Assembly (NCBI GenBank): GCA_003604975.1
Contig: QZIR01000068.1
Coordinates: forward strand, 1-44,015
DNA length: 44,015 bases
Direction: 5' to 3'
From: Desulforudis sp.
GTDB taxonomy: Bacteria > Bacillota > Desulfotomaculia > Desulfotomaculales > Desulforudaceae
Position 1 is the first letter of the stretch, and each line of letters begins with the position of its first letter. Below the pieces are notes generated by a model, which worked only from the letters and a program-made list of their open reading frames with translations, did not search any database and was not told the DNA's origin. Below are positions 24,877 through 32,422 of this stretch, piece after piece. Position numbers and translations under genes: made by a program.

Positions 24877-25926
24877 GTGAAGACGGCAGCGGTGGCGATG
24901 AGCGGGGGGGTCGACAGTTCAACCACAGCCCTGCTTCTGAAGGAGCGGGGTTACCGGGTCTTCGGTCTAACGATGCCGACCAGTGAGCTGGCCGTAGAGC
25001 AGGCCCGCCGGGTGGCCGATTTCCTGGGTATCGACCATGTGGTGGCCGACCTGGGCGACATCTTCAAAACCAGGGTGGTGGAGTACTTCTGCCGTGCCTA
25101 CCTGGCCGGGCAGACGCCCAACCCCTGTATTTCCTGTAACCGCCACGTCAAATACGGGGTGCTTTTCGACTTTGCCCTGGCCCGCGGCGCTGATTACTTC
25201 GCTACCGGACACTACGCCCGTGTGCACAAGGACGAACAGCATCAACGGCACCTGCTGCTGCGCGGGGTAAACCCAAGGAAGGACCAAAGCTACGTCCTTT
25301 ACCACCTGCCCCAGGAACGCCTGCGACGCCTGCTACTGCCCCTGGGCGAAATGATGACCAAGGACCAAGTCCGACAAAAGGCCGAGGCGGCCGGTCTGCC
25401 ATACATCCGACAGGAGAGCCAGGAAATCTGTTTCATTCCCGGGGACGACTACCGCGGGTTTCTCACCCGCCGGTACGGGACGGAGATCAAACCGGGGTCA
25501 TTCATCGACACGAAGGGGAGGGTGTTGGGGCGGCACCGGGGCTTGCCCTTTTATACCATCGGCCAGCGCAAGGGCCTGGGTGTGGCCCTGGGCAGCCCGG
25601 CCTACGTCGTGGGCCTCGACCCCGCGGCGAATACGGTGGTTCTTGGCAAGGAGTCCGACTTGATGGCTGCCGGTCTGCTGGCCGCCGAAACGCACTTCAT
25701 CATGCCCGAGTATGCCCGGGCCGACACCGCACTGGAGGTCCAAATCCGGTACAATGCCGGCGCCGTACCCGCACGTCTTTTTCCGGATGATGAGGAAACC
25801 GTCCGCGTGGTCTTTGACCGGCCCCAGCGGGCCGTGACCCCGGGACAGGCCGCCGTGTTCTACCATGGCGACTATGTGGTCGGAGGCGGGATCATCACTG
25901 CCGGGCTGCCGGTCAGCTGCGGCTAA
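24877..25926 (+). CDS. mnmA: tRNA-specific 2-thiouridylase MnmA
   Basis: A 349-aa cytoplasmic enzyme that puts sulfur on U34 of tRNAs for Lys, Glu and Gln, using ATP and a persulfide. The PP-loop SGGVDSS is at residues 9-15. The two catalytic cysteines are Cys84 (TPNPCISCN) and Cys185 (QESQEICFI). ATGHYARV and FYTIGQRKGLGV are family signatures. The start is GTG at 24877 with AAAGGA upstream. It is transcribed away from fetAB. Its last 14 bases overlap the end of the convergent coiled-coil gene. No cysteine desulfurase gene is adjacent. Confidence 0.93.
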   Translation: MKTAAVAMSGGVDSSTTALLLKERGYRVFGLTMPTSELAVEQARRVADFLGIDHVVADLGDIFKTRVVEYFCRAYLAGQTPNPCISCNRHVKYGVLFDFALARGADYFATGHYARVHKDEQHQRHLLLRGVNPRKDQSYVLYHLPQERLRRLLLPLGEMMTKDQVRQKAEAAGLPYIRQESQEICFIPGDDYRGFLTRRYGTEIKPGSFIDTKGRVLGRHRGLPFYTIGQRKGLGVALGSPAYVVGLDPAANTVVLGKESDLMAAGLLAAETHFIMPEYARADTALEVQIRYNAGAVPARLFPDDEETVRVVFDRPQRAVTPGQAAVFYHGDYVVGGGIITAGLPVSCG

Positions 25927-27007
25927 GGATCACAACCACCTTGTCCGGCTCGTGCCGGATGTCGGTAATCGCAAAGGCCCGGAAGCTCTGACCGAGAGAA
26001 AAGGAAAGACTCCCTTCCCGGTTCAAAAGCGGCAGCAGTTCGGCCTTGATTGCTGTACCGTTGATGGTCAGCGACCGGGGACGGAAAATAACCGTGATTC
26101 CGTCCCGGGTGGGAACCAGTTTGCCGGCGAGGGTGAACTTCGCCTGCTGCGCGGCGTTCTCCCCGTTGATCAGGACCGCGTCCTGCGCCAGGGATACCGA
26201 GAGTTTATCCCCTGGTTTCTGGTTGGCCGACCGGATCGCCTTGTTCACCGACTGGGCACTGACCTCCAAGCGCACATTACGCCCCTCGAACCGGATCCGG
26301 TCCGGTTTCAGCTCACTGACCAGCAGATGGCTGAGCTGTTTGAGGACATCCTGCAGCGGGGCCAGCGAGGCCTGCCACTGATCCTCCATCCTGGTCATCC
26401 GGTCCGCCAGTTCAGCGGACTGCTTACGGATATCGTCAAGAAAGGCCACCCGCTTAGCCTTGGTTTTTTCAATCTCTTGCATCTGGGCCGCAATCCGGTG
26501 TTCCTCGGCCCGGGCCTCGGCGTACAATCTCCGTAAACCGGCGAGCTTCTCCTTGATTTCGGCGTTCAAGGCGCGGACTTCGTTAACCAAGACGGCTTCG
26601 TGCACAATCAAGAACTGGAGCATTTCCATCCGGCTGACAAACTCCCCAAAACTCCGGGTGTCCAGCAGCAGCTCCAGGTAGGACCAGCGGCCGTTTTCGT
26701 AATGATACCGTAACCAGACGGCCAGCCTGACCCTGGCCTCGGCGAGCCGTTCCTCTGAACGTGCCAGTTGGGCCTGCTCCGTCCTGATCTTCCCCCGGAT
26801 CTCGGCCAGGTTCTGCTCCTGGGCTTCCCGAACCTGGCGCAGCTGCATCAGCTCCAGGTTGATCGAGAGGAGTTCGGCGACCAGCGTTTCCTCCTGGGCG
26901 TTGAGTTCCTCAACCGTAGCCGCCCCGACCGATACCGGAAGAACCGGCGTCAGCAGGCAGAGGACAAGAATACCTACCAGAAGGTAGGCACATGGTTTTC
27001 TCCGCAT
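25913..27007 (-). CDS. Secreted coiled-coil protein (CwlO/PcsB N-terminal-like)
   Basis: 364 aa. Residues 1-29 are a signal peptide ending near VGA-AT. A long amphipathic coiled coil follows (about 32-235), with the break RLAVWLRYHYENGRWSYLEL and LLLDTRSFGEFVSRMEML seen in CwlO/PcsB-type hydrolase regulators. The C-terminal 130 residues form a beta-rich region (VRLEVSAQSVNKAIRSANQK), not a NlpC/P60 or peptidase domain, so it probably regulates or scaffolds wall enzymes rather than cutting wall itself. The function is inferred. It lies between mnmA (convergent, 14-base overlap) and fdhD (31 bases upstream, same strand). Confidence 0.75.
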   Translation of the reverse strand: MRRKPCAYLLVGILVLCLLTPVLPVSVGAATVEELNAQEETLVAELLSINLELMQLRQVREAQEQNLAEIRGKIRTEQAQLARSEERLAEARVRLAVWLRYHYENGRWSYLELLLDTRSFGEFVSRMEMLQFLIVHEAVLVNEVRALNAEIKEKLAGLRRLYAEARAEEHRIAAQMQEIEKTKAKRVAFLDDIRKQSAELADRMTRMEDQWQASLAPLQDVLKQLSHLLVSELKPDRIRFEGRNVRLEVSAQSVNKAIRSANQKPGDKLSVSLAQDAVLINGENAAQQAKFTLAGKLVPTRDGITVIFRPRSLTINGTAIKAELLPLLNREGSLSFSLGQSFRAFAITDIRHEPDKVVVILSRS

Positions 27008-27038
27008 ATCCGATAATCACCGCCGTTGCACAGGCAGT

Positions 27039-27869
27039 CTAGTCCGCTCTTACATTATATTTCCACATTGACGGAAGAATCCTTGTACGGGCACATTTTA
27101 TCCGATGGGGTAGGCTGTAGATGTTCATCCGCCGGCCGCGCGCAAAACCAACCACGGTTACACCCAGGCGGACCGCCACTTCGACTGCATAGACCGTGGG
27201 AGCCGATTTGGACACCACAATTGGTACCCGCATCCGCGCCGCCTTGAGTACCGCCTCGGAGGAAAGACGCCCACTAGAGAGAACGATGGCGCAGGAGAGC
27301 TCCAGGCTGCGGCGTAAACCACACCCCAAGACCTTGTCCACCGCATTGTGACGTCCGATATCCTCGTAGAACGCGAAGATCTCCTCCTGGATAACCAGCC
27401 CAGCCGCATGCGTGCCCCCGGTTTCCCTGAAGGTCACGGCCCTCTTCTGGAACTGTGCCATCAATCCGATCAACCGCTCCGCGGCGATTGCCGCCTCCCC
27501 GGTCACCGGCGGGATGCCGGCAAGGTCCCGGATATTCGCGGCCGACCCCCCGGCACAGCCCGAGGTAATCGTAGGCTTGTACAGCAACCTCTCCGCCGCC
27601 CCGGAGTCGAACCCATCCCGGGTCTGAACGGTGGCCGTCTGCCTGACCATATCGATGTCCAGGGCCTTGAGATCTTCAAAGGACTTAATAACACCCTCCG
27701 CAGCCAGAAAGCCGGTTACCAGGTCTTCGAGACCGTCCGGACTGCAGAGCAGGGTTGCCAACTCCCAGCCGTCCAAAACCACGGTCAACGGGAACTCCTC
27801 AACAATCCGGTCTACAGTCGGACGGCACGCTTCCCCGTCCCATTTCACAATCTCCCATTCCCTATACAA
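27039..27869 (-). CDS. fdhD: Formate dehydrogenase accessory sulfurtransferase FdhD
   Basis: A 276-aa protein needed to sulfurate the molybdenum or tungsten cofactor of formate dehydrogenase. Typical stretches are EEFPLTVVLDGWELATLLCS, TSGCAGGSA (one conserved Cys105 instead of the CxxC of E. coli, as is common in Firmicutes), EDIGRHNAVDKVLG and SSGRLSSEAVLKAARM. The start is TTG at 27869 with a weak GGATGG upstream. No formate dehydrogenase gene is in the window, so the enzyme it serves lies elsewhere. Confidence 0.92.
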   Translation of the reverse strand: MYREWEIVKWDGEACRPTVDRIVEEFPLTVVLDGWELATLLCSPDGLEDLVTGFLAAEGVIKSFEDLKALDIDMVRQTATVQTRDGFDSGAAERLLYKPTITSGCAGGSAANIRDLAGIPPVTGEAAIAAERLIGLMAQFQKRAVTFRETGGTHAAGLVIQEEIFAFYEDIGRHNAVDKVLGCGLRRSLELSCAIVLSSGRLSSEAVLKAARMRVPIVVSKSAPTVYAVEVAVRLGVTVVGFARGRRMNIYSLPHRIKCARTRILPSMWKYNVRAD

Positions 27870-27979
27870 GCTCGTAACACCATCCCACTAACCCTGTTGA
27901 GGTCATTGCTGAGTCCCTGCCACCCTGCTTCGATTCTACAGTACCAGGCCCGGGTGGTCAATTTGTTTCCCTCCCGGAG

Positions 27980-28013
27980 AAAAAAAGGCGACCCCCATTT
28001 TCCGGAGGCCGCC
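27980..28013 (-). terminator. Terminator of the stalk-domain gene
   Basis: On the minus strand GGCGGCCTCC pairs with GGGGGTCGCC (10 bp, two G-U) around seven bases, followed by seven T. It ends the transcript of 28047-29042 before fdhD. Confidence 0.8.
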
Positions 28014-28046
28014 ATCCACACCGGTTCCCAGGTTATTCTCCTGATT

Positions 28047-29042
28047 CTAATCTTCCCATTCCACCACTGCTACTGTATTCGACTCAGCATAGAACTCGAC
28101 GTCCGTGTCCAAGGCCTCGCCGATGAAGCGCAGCGGCACCAACACCCGTTTGTTCACGATTAGCGCCGGGGTATCAAGGGTGACCCTCTCACCGTCAATG
28201 ATCGCTTCCAGGCCTCCCACCTTCAGAGACACCATCTTGCTTCCCTGGACAAAGACCACCGTCTGGGTGCCCTCATTCCAATCGACGTTGCTCCCCAGGC
28301 TTTCCGCCAGCTTGCGTAGCGGTACCATGGTCCGGTTATTGATCAGAGCGGGCGGTACGTCAAAGTCAACTTCACCGCCCCTGATAAAGACCTTCAACGC
28401 TTTGTTCCCGTTCAACCGAAACTGTTCATTAAGGGCTTGGGCCGTTTCCCCGTCCGTCGGGTTCAGTTTGAAGGCGTCACGGAGCAGGGCCTCCGCGGCT
28501 TCACTCTCCAGCTTCTTCAGGGCTACGCCCAGCTTGCGCAGGGCCCAGGCCTGTTCTTTCCGCTCCCGTATTTCCGCCCTGATTCTAGCCTGAGTCTGGT
28601 GGAGCTGGGCCAGAAGGGCATCCCGCAGTTCTTCGTCCTCGGCAATCTCTTCGAACGACTCTTCGTCTTCGGTCAGTTCCTCGGCGGCGTATACCTCTTC
28701 CGCTACACTGCGCGCCTCAATCAGGCCCTTCAATACTTCCTGGGCCCGCGGGCTGGCGCCGTTGCGCACCACGTTGGCGTACGCTCTCTCCAGGCCGCGC
28801 AGGCTGGGATGTCCGTTCACCCAGTTCGGCTTGACCTTGGTTACTTCTTCCTTGTCCTGATCTTCGGCGTCCTCATCCACGGCCCCGGTTACAGCAGCTG
28901 ACTGGTCCTTTTTATCCGCCTTCTTGGCCCACTCCGGCGGGGCCGCGTCCGCCGGAGCGGTGAAAGCGAAACCAAACAGGCACCCCACCACAAAGAGAAA
29001 AACCGTCGCCGTTGCTAAAGTACAGAGTTTACGCAACTTCAA
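28047..29042 (-). CDS. Secreted stalk-domain (copper amine oxidase N-like) protein
   Basis: 331 aa. An N-terminal signal peptide runs to about residue 34 (ADAAPP). An acidic, helical middle part (about 40-215) includes a Glu-rich run and LGVALKKLESEAAEALLRDA, resembling a TPR-like helix pair. Two repeats typical of Cu_amine_oxidN1 stalk domains follow (about 235-330): VPPALINNRTMVPLRKLAES and DTPALIVNKRVLVPLRFIGE. Such domains are thought to bind the cell envelope; no enzyme is attached. The start is TTG at 29042, eight bases after GGAGGTG. A terminator at 27980-28013 closes the unit. Confidence 0.82.
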   Translation of the reverse strand: MKLRKLCTLATATVFLFVVGCLFGFAFTAPADAAPPEWAKKADKKDQSAAVTGAVDEDAEDQDKEEVTKVKPNWVNGHPSLRGLERAYANVVRNGASPRAQEVLKGLIEARSVAEEVYAAEELTEDEESFEEIAEDEELRDALLAQLHQTQARIRAEIRERKEQAWALRKLGVALKKLESEAAEALLRDAFKLNPTDGETAQALNEQFRLNGNKALKVFIRGGEVDFDVPPALINNRTMVPLRKLAESLGSNVDWNEGTQTVVFVQGSKMVSLKVGGLEAIIDGERVTLDTPALIVNKRVLVPLRFIGEALDTDVEFYAESNTVAVVEWED

Positions 29043-29110
29043 AGAAGAACACCTCCTGTAAATATTGATCGTGGCAACCCCCCCCCCGTAAAAAGAATCA
29101 CCCCCTTCTT

Positions 29111-29153
29111 ACTGTCCTCTACTTAACATTTTCGTGGTAGAGGACAGTTTTTG
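29111..29153 (+). terminator. Perfect 12-bp hairpin with a T tract on the plus strand
   Basis: ACTGTCCTCTAC pairs perfectly with GTAGAGGACAGT around 14 bases, followed by TTTTTGGGGG on the plus strand only. Flanking genes are all on the minus strand, so it would stop antisense transcripts, or serve as a plain hairpin 3' of rsgI. Confidence 0.55.
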
Positions 29154-29185
29154 GGGGTACGAGGGAAGTATTTCCTTTGAGTTTT

Positions 29186-30313
29186 TTAACGGTTTGCCGG
29201 AACCGGCCCCGGATTGCCGTCCCCGGAGGCCCCTTCTCCGACGCCGATATTTTCGTTACTTTCGGTTATCTGGCGACCGGGATTACCCTCCCGTCCTGCC
29301 CCTGACGGCAATTCCCGATCCTGAGGCGTCTCTCCCGGGTCCAGATCCGGCGGGCTAGACGGCCTACCACCCTCAGGCTCCCGGTCCCCTCCCGGTTGAT
29401 TATCCTTTTTCTCCAGACCGGGCGGTGTCCGGTCTTCCAAACCAGGCGGTGTCCGGTCTTTCAAACCAGGCGGTGTCCGGTCTTTCAAACCAGGCGGTGT
29501 CCGGTCGCGCATAGAACCACCGGGCGGAGGCAGGCTCTTCTCCCGGACCAGGGCGGCCACCGCCAGTCCGTGGGCCGACTGCCCCAGGTTTCCGCCACTG
29601 CGCTGAAGCGCTACGGCTAATCCATGACGGTGTACGTCCTCCGGATCGACGGAAATGCCCGCCCTGCGGGCCTCTTCCATTATCGCCAGGGCCGCCGTCG
29701 ACAACCCCAGGGACCTGGCCTGCTCGCGCACCTGGGACCGGCATTCCAGTACAAACAGGTCGGCAGTGGAAGCGTCGCTTTCAACGACCGCCCGCGCCCG
29801 CTCCGTCAGTGAGTCAACAAAACCAGTCGCCAGACCTTGCTCATCCGCTGCGGTCACACCGATGATCACCTGTCCCCGGGAGAGATAGCCCTCCGCCAGA
29901 CAAAGCCGCAGATAGGCCTCAATCGCTTCGGTTACCGGGCGGCCTGTCAGTTCCAACCGTTCCAGTAGCAGCCGGCCGTCCTCGTTTAGCGAACTGGCCT
30001 CCACAATCCGGTCGCGGGTGTCTACAGCAAATTCAACGCTCGGGTTGATATCAATCCCGACATAGGCGTAAACCGCCGGCGCTGGCGAAAACGGTCGCCA
30101 CAGCGCCGTTAGCATCAGGGCCAGGATGATCACGGAGGCCACCATCGCCACGGCGTTGAAGCGCCTCGGCACGACGATGTCCGCCGGGGTGAACTGTACT
30201 TCCTCCCCGGTCACCATTCCCGGACGGCGTATGATTTCGGTAAACTCAAACTCACCGGTCATTACGATGGCAGTCCGCTTTTTCAGTTTGAACACGATTC
30301 CCTTATTGCTCAT
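29186..30313 (-). CDS. rsgI: Anti-sigma-I factor, RsgI family
   Basis: A 375-aa single-pass membrane anti-sigma factor. The cytoplasmic N-terminus (about 1-50, GIVFKLKKRTAIVMTGEFEF) binds SigI. A TM segment lies at about 52-72. The extracellular juxtamembrane domain opens with VGIDINPSVEF; in studied RsgI proteins the Asn-Pro bond here (N90-P91) is cleaved spontaneously. The C-terminal third is low-complexity, Pro/Gly/Asp-rich, and carries four DRTPPGL(K/E) units in place of the carbohydrate-binding modules of cellulolytic clostridia. Its ATG overlaps the end of sigI by 11 bases. Confidence 0.88.
   Translation of the reverse strand: MSNKGIVFKLKKRTAIVMTGEFEFTEIIRRPGMVTGEEVQFTPADIVVPRRFNAVAMVASVIILALMLTALWRPFSPAPAVYAYVGIDINPSVEFAVDTRDRIVEASSLNEDGRLLLERLELTGRPVTEAIEAYLRLCLAEGYLSRGQVIIGVTAADEQGLATGFVDSLTERARAVVESDASTADLFVLECRSQVREQARSLGLSTAALAIMEEARRAGISVDPEDVHRHGLAVALQRSGGNLGQSAHGLAVAALVREKSLPPPGGSMRDRTPPGLKDRTPPGLKDRTPPGLEDRTPPGLEKKDNQPGGDREPEGGRPSSPPDLDPGETPQDRELPSGAGREGNPGRQITESNENIGVGEGASGDGNPGPVPANR
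29411..29506 (-). repeat. Four tandem 24-bp repeats in rsgI
   Basis: Ninety-six bases encode DRTPPGLK, DRTPPGLK, DRTPPGLE, DRTPPGLE. Copies are nearly identical at DNA level, a sign of recent expansion and likely copy-number variation. Confidence 0.9.
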
Positions 30314-31019
30314 CGGGCGCCATTCCTCTCTCCGGCCGGGCCAGGTACTCCCTTATGATCGGAAAATCGCCGGTCAGGACAATACAGGCTGCTATAATAT
30401 ATTTTCGATGTCTTTGCACGGTTTTGGGGCTGAAAAGGATCTGGGAGAACAAAGTTTTTAGAGGGATGGCCTTTTTCTGCAGGAACTGCCCACGCAGGGC
30501 GGCATCACCGGCGATCCGGGCGGCGATGGAAAAGGTGATCTCACGCGTGTCACGGTGCTTTGGGGTCACGCGCACCAGTTCCTCAAGGGTGATACCGAAT
30601 TCGCTGAGGCGGGACACAAAGGCCTCAATTTCATAACGAACGTTGCGCCTTTCGTCCTCATCGGCGCTGGCAAAATCAGTACCCTCCGGGAGAGCCGACC
30701 ACGGCACCTCGGGCAACCAGCGTCCCTTCCCCCGGTAGTGGTCGATCAGCCGGCGGCGGATCACCTCGGTCGCGAAGGTGCGAAAAGCAGCGCTGCGTGC
30801 CGGGTCATACTTGTCGACGGCCTCGTTGAATGCCAGAAGGGCGATGCTAAACTCGTCGTCCGAAGGACCGACCGCTCGCTTTACTTGTCTGGAGGCAACG
30901 TTTAAAATGAAGTCACGGGATTCCTGGATCAGTTCTTCCCGCGCTCCGGCATCGCCGGCCTGGGCTCTATTCACTATAGTTGGCTCGTGTTCGGGGACAG
31001 TATCTTTGACCTGCTCCAA
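30303..31019 (-). CDS. sigI: RNA polymerase sigma factor SigI
   Basis: A sigma-70 family factor of the SigI group, about 238 aa from the TTG at 31019. NRAQAGDAGAREELIQESRD, FSIALLAFNEAVDKYDP and FRTFATEVIRRRLIDHYRGKG are region 2 motifs; the C-terminal half (LVRVTPKHRDTREITFSIA; FSPKTVQRHRKYIIA) is the SigI-specific replacement for region 4. The frame is open to an ATG at 31139, but that has no ribosome site, while TTG 31019 follows a run of nine G and gives the usual SigI length. It is held in check by RsgI encoded downstream. In Bacillus and clostridia it governs heat or wall and polysaccharide responses. Confidence 0.88.
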   Translation of the reverse strand: MEQVKDTVPEHEPTIVNRAQAGDAGAREELIQESRDFILNVASRQVKRAVGPSDDEFSIALLAFNEAVDKYDPARSAAFRTFATEVIRRRLIDHYRGKGRWLPEVPWSALPEGTDFASADEDERRNVRYEIEAFVSRLSEFGITLEELVRVTPKHRDTREITFSIAARIAGDAALRGQFLQKKAIPLKTLFSQILFSPKTVQRHRKYIIAACIVLTGDFPIIREYLARPERGMAPDEQ

Positions 31020-31195
31020 AAAGGTAACCCCCCCCCTGGTCGAATCCCAAACTGATACCGGAAATGCTTCGACCCGTATCCCGATATTTCCTGCTCTGGT
31101 ATTCGGCACCGTACCGCATAACCGACCGTTTCCATTCATATCTTGTTGTCATAGAATAGAGCGTGGGCTTCCGGAGAATTTCATTCACAGCCTGA

Positions 31196-31477
31196 GATAC
31201 CACGGTTGGAAGGAGGGTACCAGGTGCTGAGAAGACGCTGGCAGTTAAGGCAGGTCGCGCACTGCAAGGGCGGCTGCACGATTTGGTCCTGGGCAAGACC
31301 TTAAAAGGCCCGCTACTTTTACCAAGCACACGGGGAATCGCTGTACCAACTGGGGAGATAATGGTGATGGATCTCTTTGACCAGGCCTTGGAGGACAAGC
31401 AGCGCGCACCGCTCGCCGACCGAGTGACCAAGGCTGGGAAAGGGCGCCTGCGCAAGCCCGAGAAACCGGATTCTTAG
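31196..31477 (+). CDS. Short open frame of unknown function, possibly a gene remnant
   Basis: An open frame of 93 codons between a stop at 31193 and TAG at 31475. The protein is well composed (GRALQGRLHDLVLGKTLKGP, LPSTRGIAVPTGEIMVMDLF), ending in a Lys/Arg-rich tail. I do not recognise it. A good ribosome site (GGAGGG at 31212) followed by GTG at 31224 is in a different frame that stops after 26 codons; the in-frame start nearest is TTG 31283 without a site. A one-base frameshift behind the GTG would join the two, suggesting a damaged gene. It lies in the 526-base gap upstream of sigI. Confidence 0.35.
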   Translation, partial: DTTVGRRVPGAEKTLAVKAGRALQGRLHDLVLGKTLKGPLLLPSTRGIAVPTGEIMVMDLFDQALEDKQRAPLADRVTKAGKGRLRKPEKPDS

Positions 31478-31512
31478 AAGAACGTTACCAACGCCCCAGA
31501 CGATCAGGAAAC

Positions 31513-31544
31513 GGGATTCCGGGATTCCGGGATTCCGGGACTCC
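31513..31544. repeat. 8-bp tandem repeat
   Basis: GGGATTCC repeated three times and a fourth copy GGGACTCC, ending two bases before the stop codon of the U32-like gene. Confidence 0.9.
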
Positions 31545-31545
31545 G

Positions 31546-32406
31546 TTACTCCCGTACCAACTCCGTATAGCGCTTCAGGATCGTGCGAATGGTCGTCTGT
31601 TCAACGTACTTGCCAAGCTCCCGGTGCATATAGTCCCAGGATTCCTGCCGGCCCTGCAGCTTGAAATGCCGGACCCCTAAATCCGACAGCCAGTCAATGT
31701 CCCCCTGGCTCAGCAGCAGTTCCCCCCCGAACCGGCTCCGTTCGAACATGGCCTCGGAGAGGCACCCCATCCGATCCCTGTAAAAGACCCGCTGGTTGCT
31801 GAGGACGAGCTGGGAAATGTTCTTGTAGTGCTGCAACCGGTTGGGGCAGTTGTAGAAACAGTCCTCGTTTACCAGTACCTCCAACCGGCTCATGTCCAAC
31901 TGGCGGATATATTTGAGGTCCCGATTCAGGTCGGGGTGCAGAACCACCAGGTCGTACTCATCCAGAGCCTTCTTGTAGAATTCCAGGTCGGTCCGGCAGA
32001 AACAGATGGAGGCGATCAGCCGGTACTGCGGGTAATTTTGGCGGATGTGGTTTCTGAGCAAATCTGAGGCCACGATGACCCCGTTCTGCTTGCTTTGGCA
32101 CTGCTCCAGGAACCAGTTACAGTACTCGTCGCCCAGTTCCCGTTCCGTCAGGAGGACATTGCTGAAGGCGATGTTAAACCCGAGACCCCTCTCGTTGTAA
32201 GCTTTGACCCGCCTGACCGACTCCTCCAGGCTGAACCGTGCCATGGTAACGCGCCCGCCTTCCCAGGACAGGCCGCCCGGGCAATCGTAAACGCTGCTAA
32301 CCAGGCCCAAGTCCCTACCGTAGAAGCACTTTCGCTCGTCGATGTACCGTAGGATCTCGTGGAAAAACACCAGACCCCCGGAGATATTCCAAAGCCTGTC
32401 GATAAT
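31546..32406 (-). CDS. Peptidase U32-like protein
   Basis: About 286 aa. The TIM-barrel-like pattern of U32 proteins is visible: GLGFNIAFSNVLLTERELGD, NGVIVASDLLRNHIRQNYPQ, YDLVVLHPDLNRDL and VLVNEDCFYNCPNRLQHYKN with Cys residues where U32 proteins carry them; HFKLQGRQ is near the end. Some U32 proteins serve tRNA or RNA hydroxylation or quinone biosynthesis; this one's role is unknown. AGGAGGG (32420-32414) stands seven bases before an ATT at 32406, in frame, with no ATG, GTG or TTG nearby. The first in-frame ATG (32478) lies inside the vanW-like gene without a ribosome site. I therefore infer an unusual ATT start. Confidence 0.7.
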   Translation of the reverse strand: MIDRLWNISGGLVFFHEILRYIDERKCFYGRDLGLVSSVYDCPGGLSWEGGRVTMARFSLEESVRRVKAYNERGLGFNIAFSNVLLTERELGDEYCNWFLEQCQSKQNGVIVASDLLRNHIRQNYPQYRLIASICFCRTDLEFYKKALDEYDLVVLHPDLNRDLKYIRQLDMSRLEVLVNEDCFYNCPNRLQHYKNISQLVLSNQRVFYRDRMGCLSEAMFERSRFGGELLLSQGDIDWLSDLGVRHFKLQGRQESWDYMHRELGKYVEQTTIRTILKRYTELVRE

Positions 32407-32422
32407 GATATCTCCCTCCTTT

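Noticed and set aside
25865-26536. 223-codon plus-strand frame after mnmA
   Set aside because: It is antisense to the coiled-coil gene, starts inside mnmA and has no ribosome site or family motif.
27348-28163. 271-codon plus-strand frame
   Set aside because: It spans the antisense of fdhD, a terminator and part of the stalk-domain gene, so it is a by-product of GC-rich codon use.
29076-29087. Long C run as a phase-variation tract
   Set aside because: It lies in the leader of the stalk-domain gene beyond the ribosome site and not within a reading frame or a promoter spacer that I can identify.
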